Part shown: positions 35,197 to 44,557 of the stretch, in pieces
Position numbering within the stretch: the first letter of the stretch is position 1
Layout of the letters: every line of letters starts with the position of its first letter
DNA from: Candidatus Cloacimonadota bacterium
GTDB lineage: Bacteria > Cloacimonadota > Cloacimonadia > Cloacimonadales > Cloacimonadaceae
Reading direction: 5' to 3'
Length of the DNA: 48,144 bases
Assembly (NCBI GenBank): GCA_012522935.1
Contig: JAAYJN010000053.1
Span: forward strand, 1-48,144
Program-made: the position numbers and the translations under genes
Notes under the pieces: model-generated
Databases searched by the model: none
What the model was told of the DNA's origin: nothing
The model's input: only the letters and a program-made list of their open reading frames with translations

Positions 35197-35580
35197 ATGC
35201 TTGACAAATCTACAAAAACATTAGCTTGCATCGGAGAAAATCTCGCTGCAAAATACCTGTTAAATAAGGGTTATACACTAAAGTGTAAAAATTTCCGCAC
35301 CAAAACAGGCGAGATTGACCTTATAATGCAAGACAATCAACATCTCGTCTTTATTGAAGTAAAGACGCGTCGCTATCACTCTATCGATGCCGCATTGGAA
35401 AATATCAACTACACGAAACGTAAGCGCATATCCCAAACGGCTGTACAATATATTAATCAAAATCCGAAATATGGCAAGCTACAAACACGTTTTGATATCG
35501 TCGTATTAATCTATGATGAATATACAAACACATTTTCCATCAAACATTTACCTGACGCCTTCCATCCTGTGTTTGATTAA
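35197..35580 (+). CDS. yraN: YraN family (UPF0102) endonuclease-like protein
   Basis: A 127-residue protein with the UPF0102 pattern: GENLAAKYLLNKGYTLKCKNFRTKTGEIDLI, where the GEIDLI and the following FIEVKTR carry the Asp and Glu/Lys of a nuclease-like fold. KRISQTAVQYI and RFDIVV follow. Members are related to Holliday-junction resolvases, but the cellular role is unclear. No good ribosome-binding site precedes the ATG. Its bases are visibly richer in A/T than the flanking genes. It lies alone, divergent from the envelope operon and convergent with the GWxTD genes. Confidence 0.9.
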   Translation: MLDKSTKTLACIGENLAAKYLLNKGYTLKCKNFRTKTGEIDLIMQDNQHLVFIEVKTRRYHSIDAALENINYTKRKRISQTAVQYINQNPKYGKLQTRFDIVVLIYDEYTNTFSIKHLPDAFHPVFD

Positions 35581-35635
35581 TTGTTTTGCAAATATCATTC
35601 GGGTAGCCCCAAAATACTGAGCCTTCCGTCAGCCC

Positions 35636-35717
35636 TTGCCCTTTAGCCACCCTTGTCTCTCCTTTGCCGAGACAAGGGAGAGACAAGGGTGAGACAAGGG
35701 TGGTTAATAAGGAAGGA
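35636..35717 (+). repeat. 82-bp palindromic repeat, copy 3
   Basis: Perfect 15-bp arms lie at 35648-35662 and 35677-35691, with a further half-unit on the right. Hexamers begin at 35650, 35661, 35673, 35684 and 35695, two in CCCTTG orientation (the second is CCTTTG) then three as CAAGGG. Spacing is 11, 12, 11, 11. It lies between the convergent yraN and GWxTD genes. Confidence 0.9.
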
Positions 35718-35757
35718 CTGGCTAATCAATTGCCAATAGAGGCGTTGGGGCTGTTCA

Positions 35758-37095
35758 TCAATTCCTCAGTTTTGAGGTATCAAAATCCTCGCCCAGATAG
35801 CGCTGATAATTTGCCGTGGTGCTTTCCATATCATCGTTATAAACCCATATCAATTGGTAGTTTCCGTTCATCTGCACATCCAAAAAAAGATACACGGCAT
35901 TCACCTTGCCACGGTATTTCCAGATTTGATAATCTTTGCTCACAAAGCGGTAATCGTCTGTTGTGCTGCCCTTTTCCAATTCATCAGGTTTGCCGTTGCG
36001 GATATAGATCCTGCCCAAATCGGTTTTCCAGCCATCTTTGAAATACTTGAAATTGCGGTTGGTAAAAGAAATCCTCTCTTCCATCTCGCCTAAAAACTGG
36101 GCTGCATCCATTCCCTGCTGGGCTGCCAGACGCCTATAAATACTTGATACATAACGCTGTTTGGTCAATTGATCATAGCGTTGCCAATCCTTGGGCATTT
36201 GCACCGTGTTGAAATATCTCAACATCTGCAATTCGTCTTCCACATCCGGTATCAAACTGTAGATGGTTTCGTGCAGCTCCGTGATAAAAAACTCAAATTC
36301 CCTATCCTGGAATGTCTCATCTGTCTGCAAGGTGAGCGTGCCCCTGTATGTGCCAGCGCTCAGATCATCCAAAGGGATTCTGAGGGTGATGCCTTCTGCG
36401 GCACTATGGGGGGTGAAATCAATGTACTCATCCTGCACCATGAGGCTGTCTTTTTCCAGATACAAGACCAGAAGTTGGGATTGCCCAAGGGATTGCGGCG
36501 GCAGGTATGTCTCCAAATACAGATACATATTCTCATAAGACACCTTGTCGAAGATCAACGAAGGCTCAGTTTTATACAGGGTTCCCTTTCTGTGAAACTT
36601 GCTGAGATAGGCGCTGCTATCCGCTTTTACCACAGAGCAGAGCTGGATATCGCTCAAGAGGTCTTCCGATAGAAGCGGGCTGGCATCCAGTTCCCAGTTA
36701 AAACTGCGTCCGGAATTAACGTCACGTGCATGAAAGACAAGCGTTCCCGGCTCTTTATCCAATAGAAAGCTAAGCCTGTTGAGGTGATATTTGTCTGAGG
36801 TGGCATCCAGTTTGTTTGTAATGCCCACATTGTCTGCCAATTCCCTGAGGGGTATCAGGGAATCCGCATGCGCGAGGCTAACCGTAACGATCAATTCTGC
36901 AAAATAGCCTCCCTGATGAGCCTCAAAAAAGAGGCTGCGATAAGGAATCTGATAATCGATATGCATGATGGTATTGCCTTCGGTATCCCGAAAGCGGCTC
37001 TGAGTGATGTGCATATTCAGTTTTTCTGATGCCATCAAGCCTAAACTGAAAGCCAAAACCATCAGTGTGAGTGTAAGATACTTAATATTCTTCAT
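35758..37095 (-). CDS. Exported GWxTD-domain protein
   Basis: A 445-residue protein with a signal peptide (MKNIKYLTLTLMVLAFSLGLMA). A long beta-rich region (to about 280) is followed by a helical part, then the GWxTD motif: GWKTDLGRIYIRNGKPDEL starts at residue 355, with YQIWKYRG and VYLFLDVQ after it. GWxTD domains are widespread in exported proteins of Bacteroidota-related phyla and have no established biochemical role. It overlaps the paralogue before it by 14 bp and is the last gene after dnaE. It has no obvious terminator except repeat copy 3. Confidence 0.86.
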   Translation of the reverse strand: MKNIKYLTLTLMVLAFSLGLMASEKLNMHITQSRFRDTEGNTIMHIDYQIPYRSLFFEAHQGGYFAELIVTVSLAHADSLIPLRELADNVGITNKLDATSDKYHLNRLSFLLDKEPGTLVFHARDVNSGRSFNWELDASPLLSEDLLSDIQLCSVVKADSSAYLSKFHRKGTLYKTEPSLIFDKVSYENMYLYLETYLPPQSLGQSQLLVLYLEKDSLMVQDEYIDFTPHSAAEGITLRIPLDDLSAGTYRGTLTLQTDETFQDREFEFFITELHETIYSLIPDVEDELQMLRYFNTVQMPKDWQRYDQLTKQRYVSSIYRRLAAQQGMDAAQFLGEMEERISFTNRNFKYFKDGWKTDLGRIYIRNGKPDELEKGSTTDDYRFVSKDYQIWKYRGKVNAVYLFLDVQMNGNYQLIWVYNDDMESTTANYQRYLGEDFDTSKLRN

Positions 37096-38185
37096 CTTTA
37101 TTCCTCAATATATATTGGCCAAATCCGCCTAAATCACTAAATATGAACTCCAGATTTTCCTTGTAATACCTCCACACAAACGTGGGATATTCATCCAAGG
37201 GGAGGATGTTTTCATACACCTCATCGGGTTCACCATATTTGATATATATTCTACCTCTATCGGATGCCCAACCCTTCAATCTTTTATGCAGGCTAAACAT
37301 TTCATCCGCCTTCAATACCCGGTAATAGAATAGTTCCCGCGCTTCATTGCGGGCTGTTCCGGGGCTGGGATCGTGGCTGTTCCAAAAGAGCTCGATCCCC
37401 TCTGCCAGCTTGTTGGAAGAGAGGTTGGAGAGGCTTTGCCACTCGTTTTGGGTGGCAAGATAACGCAGTTGTTTCCGCTGGTCTTCGAGGCTATAGCGCT
37501 GGTTGTATGAAAACCAGGGGCTATACATGAAGGGTTCCATCTGATAATAGATATTGGATTCCCAAAAGGTGATTTTTACGCTTTCGGGGATGCCCTGATC
37601 GCTCAATAACGATATTTGTAAAGGGCTCTGGGGGTTGGGGATAGACCAGCGATAATCCGGCGTGGATATCACCACGCTATCGGCAGCTATGGTAAAGCTT
37701 TGTAAGATTTCACAGCTTTGCAGGTGCCCTGCATCCAGATCCAGGCTTTGGGGCAAAAACCGGATATCCTCACGCTGTGCCAAAAGGTAGGGCTGACCTA
37801 TCGGGGTGTGTTCTTGAATATGAAAGCTCTTTTTCTGGGTATGCACGTCTCCCAGTGCCAAATTGCGCAATTGCAAGATGGTCTCATACTTGCCTGCATC
37901 CAGTTTGGCGGATAAATGCACGGGTATGGCAGTATCTTCCAGCCAGCTGCTGCGAGGTAAATTGAGCATTTGCCCCAGGCTGGCAACCAGCTTTTTGCGC
38001 GAATTGCGGATCTCCATGGAAAGCTGGTAATTCACGCTAAGGGCGTCTTTGGGAAAATTGAGGCTGTTATAGGGCACCAACACCCAAAAATCCGTAGCCT
38101 CCTCATAGTGCTCAAAGATCACTTCCTGAGCCCATGTTGCCATGGTGATCAAGACCAGCAGGGTGATGCTAATCCACTTTTTCAT
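37082..38185 (-). CDS. Exported GWxTD-domain protein (paralogue)
   Basis: This 367-residue protein has a signal peptide (MKKWISITLLVLITMATWA). The GWxTD box starts at residue 305 and reads GWASDRGRIYIKYGEPDEV, so the Thr is Ser here. FVWRYYKENLEFIFSDLGGFGQYIL follows. The N-terminal ~230 residues are beta-rich. It overlaps the end of dnaE by 17 bp and the second GWxTD gene by 14 bp, so the three are translated as a unit. Function unknown. Confidence 0.85.
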   Translation of the reverse strand: MKKWISITLLVLITMATWAQEVIFEHYEEATDFWVLVPYNSLNFPKDALSVNYQLSMEIRNSRKKLVASLGQMLNLPRSSWLEDTAIPVHLSAKLDAGKYETILQLRNLALGDVHTQKKSFHIQEHTPIGQPYLLAQREDIRFLPQSLDLDAGHLQSCEILQSFTIAADSVVISTPDYRWSIPNPQSPLQISLLSDQGIPESVKITFWESNIYYQMEPFMYSPWFSYNQRYSLEDQRKQLRYLATQNEWQSLSNLSSNKLAEGIELFWNSHDPSPGTARNEARELFYYRVLKADEMFSLHKRLKGWASDRGRIYIKYGEPDEVYENILPLDEYPTFVWRYYKENLEFIFSDLGGFGQYILRNKDEEY

Positions 38186-41100
38186 TGCTATGTACTTTGA
38201 GGAAAAAACTTACATTTTGCTGTTCCAGCCAACCCAGAAAGGCGGTATCAGGAAATATCTTGTTTTCGGATTCCAACACAATGTTATCCGTCTCGTCTTT
38301 CAGCGTAAGCCGGATATTGAACTGGGGATTGGGGGCTTGCAGGCAACGCTGCAATTCGGTCAAAAACGCCTTGTTCATCTTCTCACGGGGCATCTCCAAA
38401 AACAGATCTCCCTTGATGTATTGAGGAAGTTTTTCGATGGGGATAATCTTTTGAGGCATCACCCTCAACATACCGTCGTCATAGCCATTGAATGTGGAGC
38501 GATTGCCCATCACAACGATGATATTGCCGATTTTACAAAGATCAATATATTCCTCATAGCTTCTGTTGAAGAGGGCTGCTTCAAAGCGGCCGCTGTGGTC
38601 TTCCGCCTCGATAAAAGCCATCTGGTTCCCTTTGGAATCCCGCCTTTTGGTGACGTTGGTCACTATCCCCGCCAAGATCAAATCCGTGTTGTTTTCTGTT
38701 TTAGCAAGGTCGCAAGAGGAACAATAGTACCTCAAAAGAAGTCTGTACTGATCCATGGGGTGTCCGCTGAGATAGAAGCCCAGCACGCTTTTTTCCTTTT
38801 CCAGCAGGTGTTGCTTGCTCCAATCCTCAGCTTCCGGCAGTTGTGGTTTGAAGCTGCTTTCCGCATCATCCTCAGCTATCATATCAAAGATATTGCTCTG
38901 ACCCTTGCGGCGGTCACGCTGTTCATTGGAGCCAAAAATGAGGGCATCTTCGATGGCTTCCCACATTTGGCTGCGGCTGCCCTCCAGCTCGTCCATGGTT
39001 CCAGAGGCTATCAGGCTTTCCAACACTGTCTTATTGACTGCGGAGCTATCCAGGCGAGAGCAGAAATCAAAGAAATCTGTAAATTCGCCATTGGTGTCAC
39101 GCTCTTCGATGATGGAGCGCATTGCCGCTTCGCCTAAGTTTTTGATGGCTCTGAAGCCAAAGAGCACTTCCTTGCCCTGCACCTTAAATTCGCTATCGCT
39201 GCGGTTGATATTGGGCGGGATGATCTTGATGTCCATGTCTTTACACACTTCGATCATGATGGGGATTTTGGCGGGATCATCCTCAATGGACATGATGGCA
39301 GCCATAAATTCCACCGGGTAGTGTGCCTTCAGCCAGGCGGTTTGATAGGCAACCAATGCATAGCAGGTGGCGTGGCTCTTGTTGAAGGCATATTCGGCAA
39401 ACTTCTTCCAGTCATCCCAAATCTTGTTAACTATCCTTTCCGGCACGCCTTTGGCAGTGGCACCGCTGATGAATTGCTTTTCAAACCGCGCCATCAATTC
39501 GATATCTTTTTTGCCCATGGCTTTGCGCAGGAAATCAGCATCCCCCCTGGAAAAGCCGCCCATCTCGCGGGAAATACTCATCACCTGCTCTTGATAGACA
39601 GTGACGCCGTAGGTTTCCTTGAGGGCGCTTTCCATGATGGGATGATCGTATTCTATCTTTTCCCTGCCGTATTTGCGGGCAATAAAGCTATCTATAAAGC
39701 GCATGGGACCAGGACGATACAATGCCACCATGGCGATGATATCCTCAAACATATTGGGCTTCAGCTCCACCAGATATTTGCGCATTCCGGCGGATTCCAG
39801 CTGGAACACCCCGTCCGTCTCGCCTTTGCTGAGCAGGCTATACACCTTTTGATCGTCCAAGGGAAGGCTATCGATATCTATTTTTACACCATGGGTTTGC
39901 TCTACAAATTCCAGAGTCTTTTTGATGAGGGTAAGCGTCTTCAAGCCCAGAATATCCATCTTCAGAAACTTCAGCTCGTCCAGCCATTTGCCCTCATATT
40001 GAACCAGGATGGTATTTTCTCCTTCCTTTTGGGTGCCGATCGCCAAGGGAACGTAATCCGTCAAATCCCCCGGCACAATCACCAATCCCGCGGCATGGAT
40101 GCCGGTTTGTCTGATCAATCCTTCCAAGACAAGGCTGTGTTTGTAGATGCTCTGATATAGCTCATTGCCGTTTATCACTGCGGCAAATTCGGTAGATTGC
40201 TGGTAAGCCTCCTGCAGGTTTTTGGCACCTGCGGGGATGGTCTTGGTGAAATTATTGGCATCAGTGGCAGAAACCATTAAGACCCGCGCCACGTCTTTGA
40301 TCACGGATTTGGCTCCGAGGGTGCTGAAGGTGACAATCTGGGTGACGCTGTTGCGCCCATACTTTTGCACCACATAATCGATGACTTTGCCGCGTCCCTG
40401 GGCACAAAAATCAATGTCAATATCCGGCATGCCAATTCTATCCGGATTCAGAAAACGCTCGAAAAGCAATCCGTATTTGATGGGATCCACCAGGGTGATA
40501 TCCAGAAGGTAGGAGATAATGCTGCCGGCAGCCGAACCACGTCCGGGACCCACAGGAACATCCTGTTTTACCGCGGCATCGATGAGGTCTTTCACCACCA
40601 AAAAGTAGCCGGCAAAGCCCATGCTATTGATCACGTTCAGTTCAAAATCTATCCGCTCCTGAATCTCCGGCGTCATTTGGGGATACTTTTGCTGGGCAGC
40701 CTCCTCACACAGTGCCCGTAAGTAAGAACTCACATCCGGGTATTGGGGCGGAGTATCTATGGTGGGCAGGAGAAAATCATCATAATGAAGCTCCAGCTCT
40801 ATCTTCTCGGCTATTTTGAGGGTGTTGGCAAACGCCTGGGGTTGATCTGGGAACAGCTGTTGCATCTCCTCGGCAGTTTTGAAGTATAACTGATTGGTAT
40901 TGTAGCGCATACGGTTTTGATCGCTGACGGTTTTACCGGTTTGGATGCACAGCAGGATGTCATGAGCCTCATAATCGTCTTCATTCAGATAATGACAATC
41001 GTTTGTGAGCACCAAGGGCACGTTCATCTCCTCTGCCAAAGAGATCAGGCGGGGCATGGCTTCTTTTTCCGAATCCAGATCATGATCTTGGATTTCCAGG

Positions 41101-41606
41101 TAGTAATCCTCACCAAAGAGGTCATGATACCACTTTACGGCGTCTTTGGCTTCCTGATAACGCTCTTTTAGCAGCAGGGAGGCTATCTCGCCTTTCACGC
41201 AGGCACTGAGGCAGACAAGGCCTTCGTGGTGCTGTTGTAAAAGACTTTTGGAGATGCGGGGTTTGTAATAGAAACCTTCCGTGTAGGATGCGGAAGACAG
41301 CTTGAGGAGATTGCGGTAGCCAGTATCGTTTTTTGCCAAAAGAACGAGGTGATGGCGGATATCGGCTTTGCTTTGCTCCAAACCCAGCTCGCCATTGATG
41401 ATATAGGCTTCGATGCCGATGATGGGTTTGATGCCCACTTTCTTTGCTGCTTTATAAAAATCTATTACCCCAAACAGATTGCCATGATCCGTAATCGCCA
41501 CCGCGGGCATATTGTATTCTTTCGCCAATTTCACCATCCGGTCTACCCGGCAGGCGCCATCCAAAAGGCTGTATTGAGTGTGGTTGTGCAAGTGAACAAA
41601 AGACAT
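38169..41606 (-). CDS. dnaE: DNA polymerase III alpha subunit
   Basis: A 1145-residue polymerase of the DnaE type. It opens with a PHP domain (HLHNHTQYSLLDGACR, ITDHGNLFG). The palm motif MPDIDIDFC starts at residue 393, placing the catalytic aspartates at about 397 and 399 (401 and 403 in E. coli). GPGRGSAAGSIISYLL precedes it, and FKVQGKEVLFGFRAIKNLG and an OB-fold-like region (LAGIVTNVTKRRDSKG) lie towards the end. It is the replicative polymerase. The start has GGGGAG upstream, and a promoter is proposed at 41635-41662. Two GWxTD genes are translationally joined behind it. Confidence 0.97.
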   Translation of the reverse strand: MSFVHLHNHTQYSLLDGACRVDRMVKLAKEYNMPAVAITDHGNLFGVIDFYKAAKKVGIKPIIGIEAYIINGELGLEQSKADIRHHLVLLAKNDTGYRNLLKLSSASYTEGFYYKPRISKSLLQQHHEGLVCLSACVKGEIASLLLKERYQEAKDAVKWYHDLFGEDYYLEIQDHDLDSEKEAMPRLISLAEEMNVPLVLTNDCHYLNEDDYEAHDILLCIQTGKTVSDQNRMRYNTNQLYFKTAEEMQQLFPDQPQAFANTLKIAEKIELELHYDDFLLPTIDTPPQYPDVSSYLRALCEEAAQQKYPQMTPEIQERIDFELNVINSMGFAGYFLVVKDLIDAAVKQDVPVGPGRGSAAGSIISYLLDITLVDPIKYGLLFERFLNPDRIGMPDIDIDFCAQGRGKVIDYVVQKYGRNSVTQIVTFSTLGAKSVIKDVARVLMVSATDANNFTKTIPAGAKNLQEAYQQSTEFAAVINGNELYQSIYKHSLVLEGLIRQTGIHAAGLVIVPGDLTDYVPLAIGTQKEGENTILVQYEGKWLDELKFLKMDILGLKTLTLIKKTLEFVEQTHGVKIDIDSLPLDDQKVYSLLSKGETDGVFQLESAGMRKYLVELKPNMFEDIIAMVALYRPGPMRFIDSFIARKYGREKIEYDHPIMESALKETYGVTVYQEQVMSISREMGGFSRGDADFLRKAMGKKDIELMARFEKQFISGATAKGVPERIVNKIWDDWKKFAEYAFNKSHATCYALVAYQTAWLKAHYPVEFMAAIMSIEDDPAKIPIMIEVCKDMDIKIIPPNINRSDSEFKVQGKEVLFGFRAIKNLGEAAMRSIIEERDTNGEFTDFFDFCSRLDSSAVNKTVLESLIASGTMDELEGSRSQMWEAIEDALIFGSNEQRDRRKGQSNIFDMIAEDDAESSFKPQLPEAEDWSKQHLLEKEKSVLGFYLSGHPMDQYRLLLRYYCSSCDLAKTENNTDLILAGIVTNVTKRRDSKGNQMAFIEAEDHSGRFEAALFNRSYEEYIDLCKIGNIIVVMGNRSTFNGYDDGMLRVMPQKIIPIEKLPQYIKGDLFLEMPREKMNKAFLTELQRCLQAPNPQFNIRLTLKDETDNIVLESENKIFPDTAFLGWLEQQNVSFFLKVHSNEKVD

Positions 41607-41634
41607 CGATCTCCCCTTTACATTGTTAAATGGC

Positions 41635-41662
41635 AGTGTACTTTTTGGGGCTTTTTTGTCAA
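41635..41662 (-). promoter_or_regulatory. Putative dnaE promoter
   Basis: On the minus strand a perfect TTGACA (41657-41662) is followed after 16 bases by TACACT (41635-41640), which gives a leader of roughly 20 bases before the dnaE start. Confidence 0.45.
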
Positions 41663-41946
41663 AGGGAAAAGTGAGGAATCTTGTTCTGCAGACGTTTTAT
41701 CTATGGCTAATAATCAGTGTGATAAAGGGATAGCGGATTATGGAGAATGTTCTGATGGCTGGGATGGGTGCGAGGGGATGATTTTGTGGATATTGATCTT
41801 TGGCAAGCAGGGTTTATCATCAGAATTGGGGAGTGCAGAGGGCTGCGTTTGGGCATTTGCAGCAATACCAGATTATTTTACCGACGGTCAAGATATTGCC
41901 ATTCAATATAGTTAGCATAATTCAATGAAAATTGTAAACTTTTCCC

Positions 41947-41974
41947 TTGACAAAAACAGGGCTCCCAATAAAGT
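41947..41974 (+). promoter_or_regulatory. Putative fur-feoBA promoter
   Basis: A perfect TTGACA (41947-41952) is followed after 16 bases by TAAAGT (41969-41974). The Fur-type box begins at the last base of the -10, so binding there would block transcription. Confidence 0.5.
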
Positions 41975-41988
41975 GAGATTGATTCTCA
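41974..41988 (+). promoter_or_regulatory. fur: Fur-type operator (7-1-7 inverted repeat)
   Basis: TGAGATT-G-ATTCTCA is a 7-1-7 inverted repeat with one mismatch per arm pair. It shares most positions with the Fur consensus TGATAAT-n-ATTATCA and lies just upstream of the fur start, overlapping the -10. It suggests that the operon represses itself when iron is plentiful. Confidence 0.65.
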
Positions 41989-42004
41989 ATAAAGGAAGAA
42001 AGTA

Positions 42005-42451
42005 ATGAAAGAATACGAACGCCTGTTTACGGAGTATCTGGAAGCTCGTAGTCAGAGGCTAACACAACCGCGACGTCTCATCTTGGAAGCGGTGTTTTCG
42101 CTGCATGATCACTTTGATGTGGAGCAGCTGTACCACCGTTTACGCATCCACAATGAAGAGGTCTCCCGGGCTACGATCTATCGCACTTTGCCGTTATTGG
42201 TGGAATCCGGCTTGATCCAGCATTCGCTGCGTCAGGCTGATAGAGATTTTTATGAACACATCCTGGGTCATCCCCAGCATTTACACTGGATTTGCCGCAA
42301 GTGTGGCACCGTGGTGGAAACTTCCCTGGATATGGTGTTGCCTCTTATCAATAAAGTGGCGAGCCAACAGCGCTTTCAGATAGAGGATTATCAGTTGAAC
42401 TTGCGCGGACTTTGTTGGAAGTGCGCAGATAATGAGAATGAGAATCAATGA
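42005..42451 (+). CDS. fur: Fur-family ferric uptake regulator
   Basis: A 148-residue protein. Its winged helix contains RLTQPRRLILEAV and VSRATIYRTLPLLVESGLI (53-71). The dimer/metal part has GHPQHLHWICRKCG with Cys97 and Cys100, and a second pair, CWKC at 137-140, which together fit the structural zinc site. The His-rich run matches the regulatory metal site in degenerate form. AAAGGAAG precedes the ATG. Linkage to feoB/feoA and the operator upstream support iron rather than zinc, manganese or peroxide as the signal. The stop lies 3 bases before feoB. Confidence 0.93.
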   Translation: MKEYERLFTEYLEARSQRLTQPRRLILEAVFSLHDHFDVEQLYHRLRIHNEEVSRATIYRTLPLLVESGLIQHSLRQADRDFYEHILGHPQHLHWICRKCGTVVETSLDMVLPLINKVASQQRFQIEDYQLNLRGLCWKCADNENENQ

Positions 42452-42454
42452 CCT

Positions 42455-44557
42455 ATGAATAAGCACAATCCTGTTTTGGCTTTGGTGGGTAATCCCAACA
42501 CTGGGAAAACCACCTTGTTTAATCAGCTCACTGGCAGCCGTCAGACGGTTGGTAACTGGCCTGGCGTGACTGTGGAGCATAAGGCCGGCTATTATACCCA
42601 CAAAGGCAAGCGTTATGACGTGATAGACCTTCCCGGCATCTATTCGCTGAGCGGAGGCACACCGGATGAACAGGTTGCTCGCAGTTATATATTGAACGAA
42701 AAGCCAGATTTGGTGATCAACATCGTGGATAGCTCCAATCTGGAACGCAATCTTTACCTCAGTGTACAGTTGATGGAACTGGGCGTGCCCATCCTGATGC
42801 TGCTCTCCATGTGTGATATCACCAAGCGCAACGGCATCCGGATAGAAGAAGACCATCTGGCTTCCCATCTGGGCTTCCCCGTGGTGCCGGCAAATCTGGT
42901 GAAGGATTTTGACGTGAAAGGCTTGTATGATCAGATCGAAACAAGCCTGGGGATGACGATTGAACCTGCCCGCATCACCTATGATGAGGTGGTGGAGCGT
43001 GCTTTGGAGCAGCTGATGCCAGACTTGGCTGAAAGGATGCCCGAGGAAGAGCCACACAGGCTGCGTTGGAGAGGCATCAAGCTTTTGGAACGTGATACCA
43101 CAGCCGGAGTAACGGCAGATGAAGAGCTGCAAGAACAGGTGGAAAAGCATATCCGCGCCATCGAAAAGCATCGCCGTCAGGAGTCTCCCAACGTGATCGC
43201 AGACGATAGGTATGGCTATATCCGCGGTTTGGCGCTGGATGTGATCAGCCGTGATCCGGAAAAGAAAATTACCTACTCCGATAGAATAGACAAGCTGGCG
43301 CTCAGCAGCATCTTTGGCTTGCCCTTCTTCTTCTTTGTGATGTATCTGGTATTCCTATTGGCAGTGCGCCTCAGTGAACCCTTGATGGATTTTATCGAAG
43401 GCGGCTTGGAATGGGTGTTTGTAGACCAATTGGGGGCTCTGTTGAGGAGCACCATACTACCGGAATGGCTGGCATATTTACTGTCCGATGCCCTGGGTAA
43501 TGGTATCGCCACGATAGGCTCCTTTATCCCGCCCATCTTCTTTATCTTTGTCTCGCTCTCCATCCTGGAAGATAGCGGGTATATGGCAAGGGCTGCTTTT
43601 ATAGCAGACAAATTCATGCGTAAGATTGGCCTGCCGGGCAAGGCTTTCATCCCGCTATTGGTGGGCTTTGGCTGCACCGTGCCGGCGATCATGGCTACGC
43701 GCACCCTGGAAAGCAAGCGAGACAGAGTGTTTGCCTCGCTCCTATCCCCCTTTATGAGCTGTGGCGCCAAGCTGCCGGTATATACTTATCTGGGGATTAT
43801 TTTCTTTCCCAAGCGGGCAGACCTCGTGGTCTTTGGACTTTATATGTTTGGCGTGATCATGGCTTTGGCATTTGGTTTGCTGCTCAAAAAGACTATCTTC
43901 CGCAGCGAGCCGGGCAACTTTGTGATGGAGCTGCCGCCCTACCACTTCCCCACCTTCAATGGGATCATGATGCATACCTGGTTTCGCCTCAAGGATTTTA
44001 TCCTCAGAGCTGGTAAAACCATCCTCATCGTGATTATTTTAATGAATATGCTCAATCTCATCACCATCCCCTTTGCCGCTCATGAAGAAGGCAAAATCAG
44101 CGTGTTGGAGCTTGCCGGCAAGGCAATCACCCCTATTTTGCAGCCGATGGGTATCAGCAGTGATAACTGGCAGGCGGGAGTGGCTTTGGTAACCGGACTC
44201 TTTGCCAAAGAGGCAATCGTGGGTACTTTGGAAGGTCTTTATGGCGAAGGCGATGCGGCGGTGAGAGCGGGCTTTGGCACCACAGCAGCCGTCTTGGCAT
44301 ACCTGGTCTTTGTATTGCTCTATTCACCCTGTGCGGCTGCCCTCACCATGCTTTTCAAAGAACACGGCTGGCGCTGGATGGTTTTTTCGTTCATTTATCT
44401 AAACCTGCTGGCATGGATGATCGCCACGCTTGTGTATCAACTTATCAATTTTAGTGCCACATCTTTTATCTGGATAGGGGTGGCAATTGCTTTAACCTTT
44501 GCCTTTTATGGCTCAATGAAACTTATGGGAAGATCAAAACATCATGCGTATGAATAA
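42455..44557 (+). CDS. feoB: Ferrous iron transporter FeoB
   Basis: A 700-residue FeoB. The N-terminal G domain shows GNPNTGKTT (12-20), VIDLPGIYSL and NIVDSSNLERNL. About eight membrane segments follow, including the paired Gate motifs around GFGCTVPAIMATRTL and FMSCGAKLPVYTYL, with the cysteines expected for the iron path. It imports Fe2+ across the inner membrane, driven by GTP. It is the second gene of the fur-feoB-feoA operon; the feoA-like gene overlaps its end by 14 bp. Confidence 0.97.
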   Translation: MNKHNPVLALVGNPNTGKTTLFNQLTGSRQTVGNWPGVTVEHKAGYYTHKGKRYDVIDLPGIYSLSGGTPDEQVARSYILNEKPDLVINIVDSSNLERNLYLSVQLMELGVPILMLLSMCDITKRNGIRIEEDHLASHLGFPVVPANLVKDFDVKGLYDQIETSLGMTIEPARITYDEVVERALEQLMPDLAERMPEEEPHRLRWRGIKLLERDTTAGVTADEELQEQVEKHIRAIEKHRRQESPNVIADDRYGYIRGLALDVISRDPEKKITYSDRIDKLALSSIFGLPFFFFVMYLVFLLAVRLSEPLMDFIEGGLEWVFVDQLGALLRSTILPEWLAYLLSDALGNGIATIGSFIPPIFFIFVSLSILEDSGYMARAAFIADKFMRKIGLPGKAFIPLLVGFGCTVPAIMATRTLESKRDRVFASLLSPFMSCGAKLPVYTYLGIIFFPKRADLVVFGLYMFGVIMALAFGLLLKKTIFRSEPGNFVMELPPYHFPTFNGIMMHTWFRLKDFILRAGKTILIVIILMNMLNLITIPFAAHEEGKISVLELAGKAITPILQPMGISSDNWQAGVALVTGLFAKEAIVGTLEGLYGEGDAAVRAGFGTTAAVLAYLVFVLLYSPCAAALTMLFKEHGWRWMVFSFIYLNLLAWMIATLVYQLINFSATSFIWIGVAIALTFAFYGSMKLMGRSKHHAYE

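Larger units (their letters stand above)
41607..42004. other. 398-bp divergent intergenic region between dnaE and fur
   Basis: It holds the two promoters and the Fur-type operator described below. Between about 41700 and 41915 a 70-codon open frame exists on the plus strand, but it has no ribosome-binding site and no recognisable composition, so I do not call a gene. Nothing else is seen. Confidence 0.65.

Noticed and set aside
41704-41916. A 70-codon plus-strand frame between dnaE and fur
   Set aside because: It has no ribosome-binding site, no family motifs and Cys/Trp/Gly-rich chance composition.
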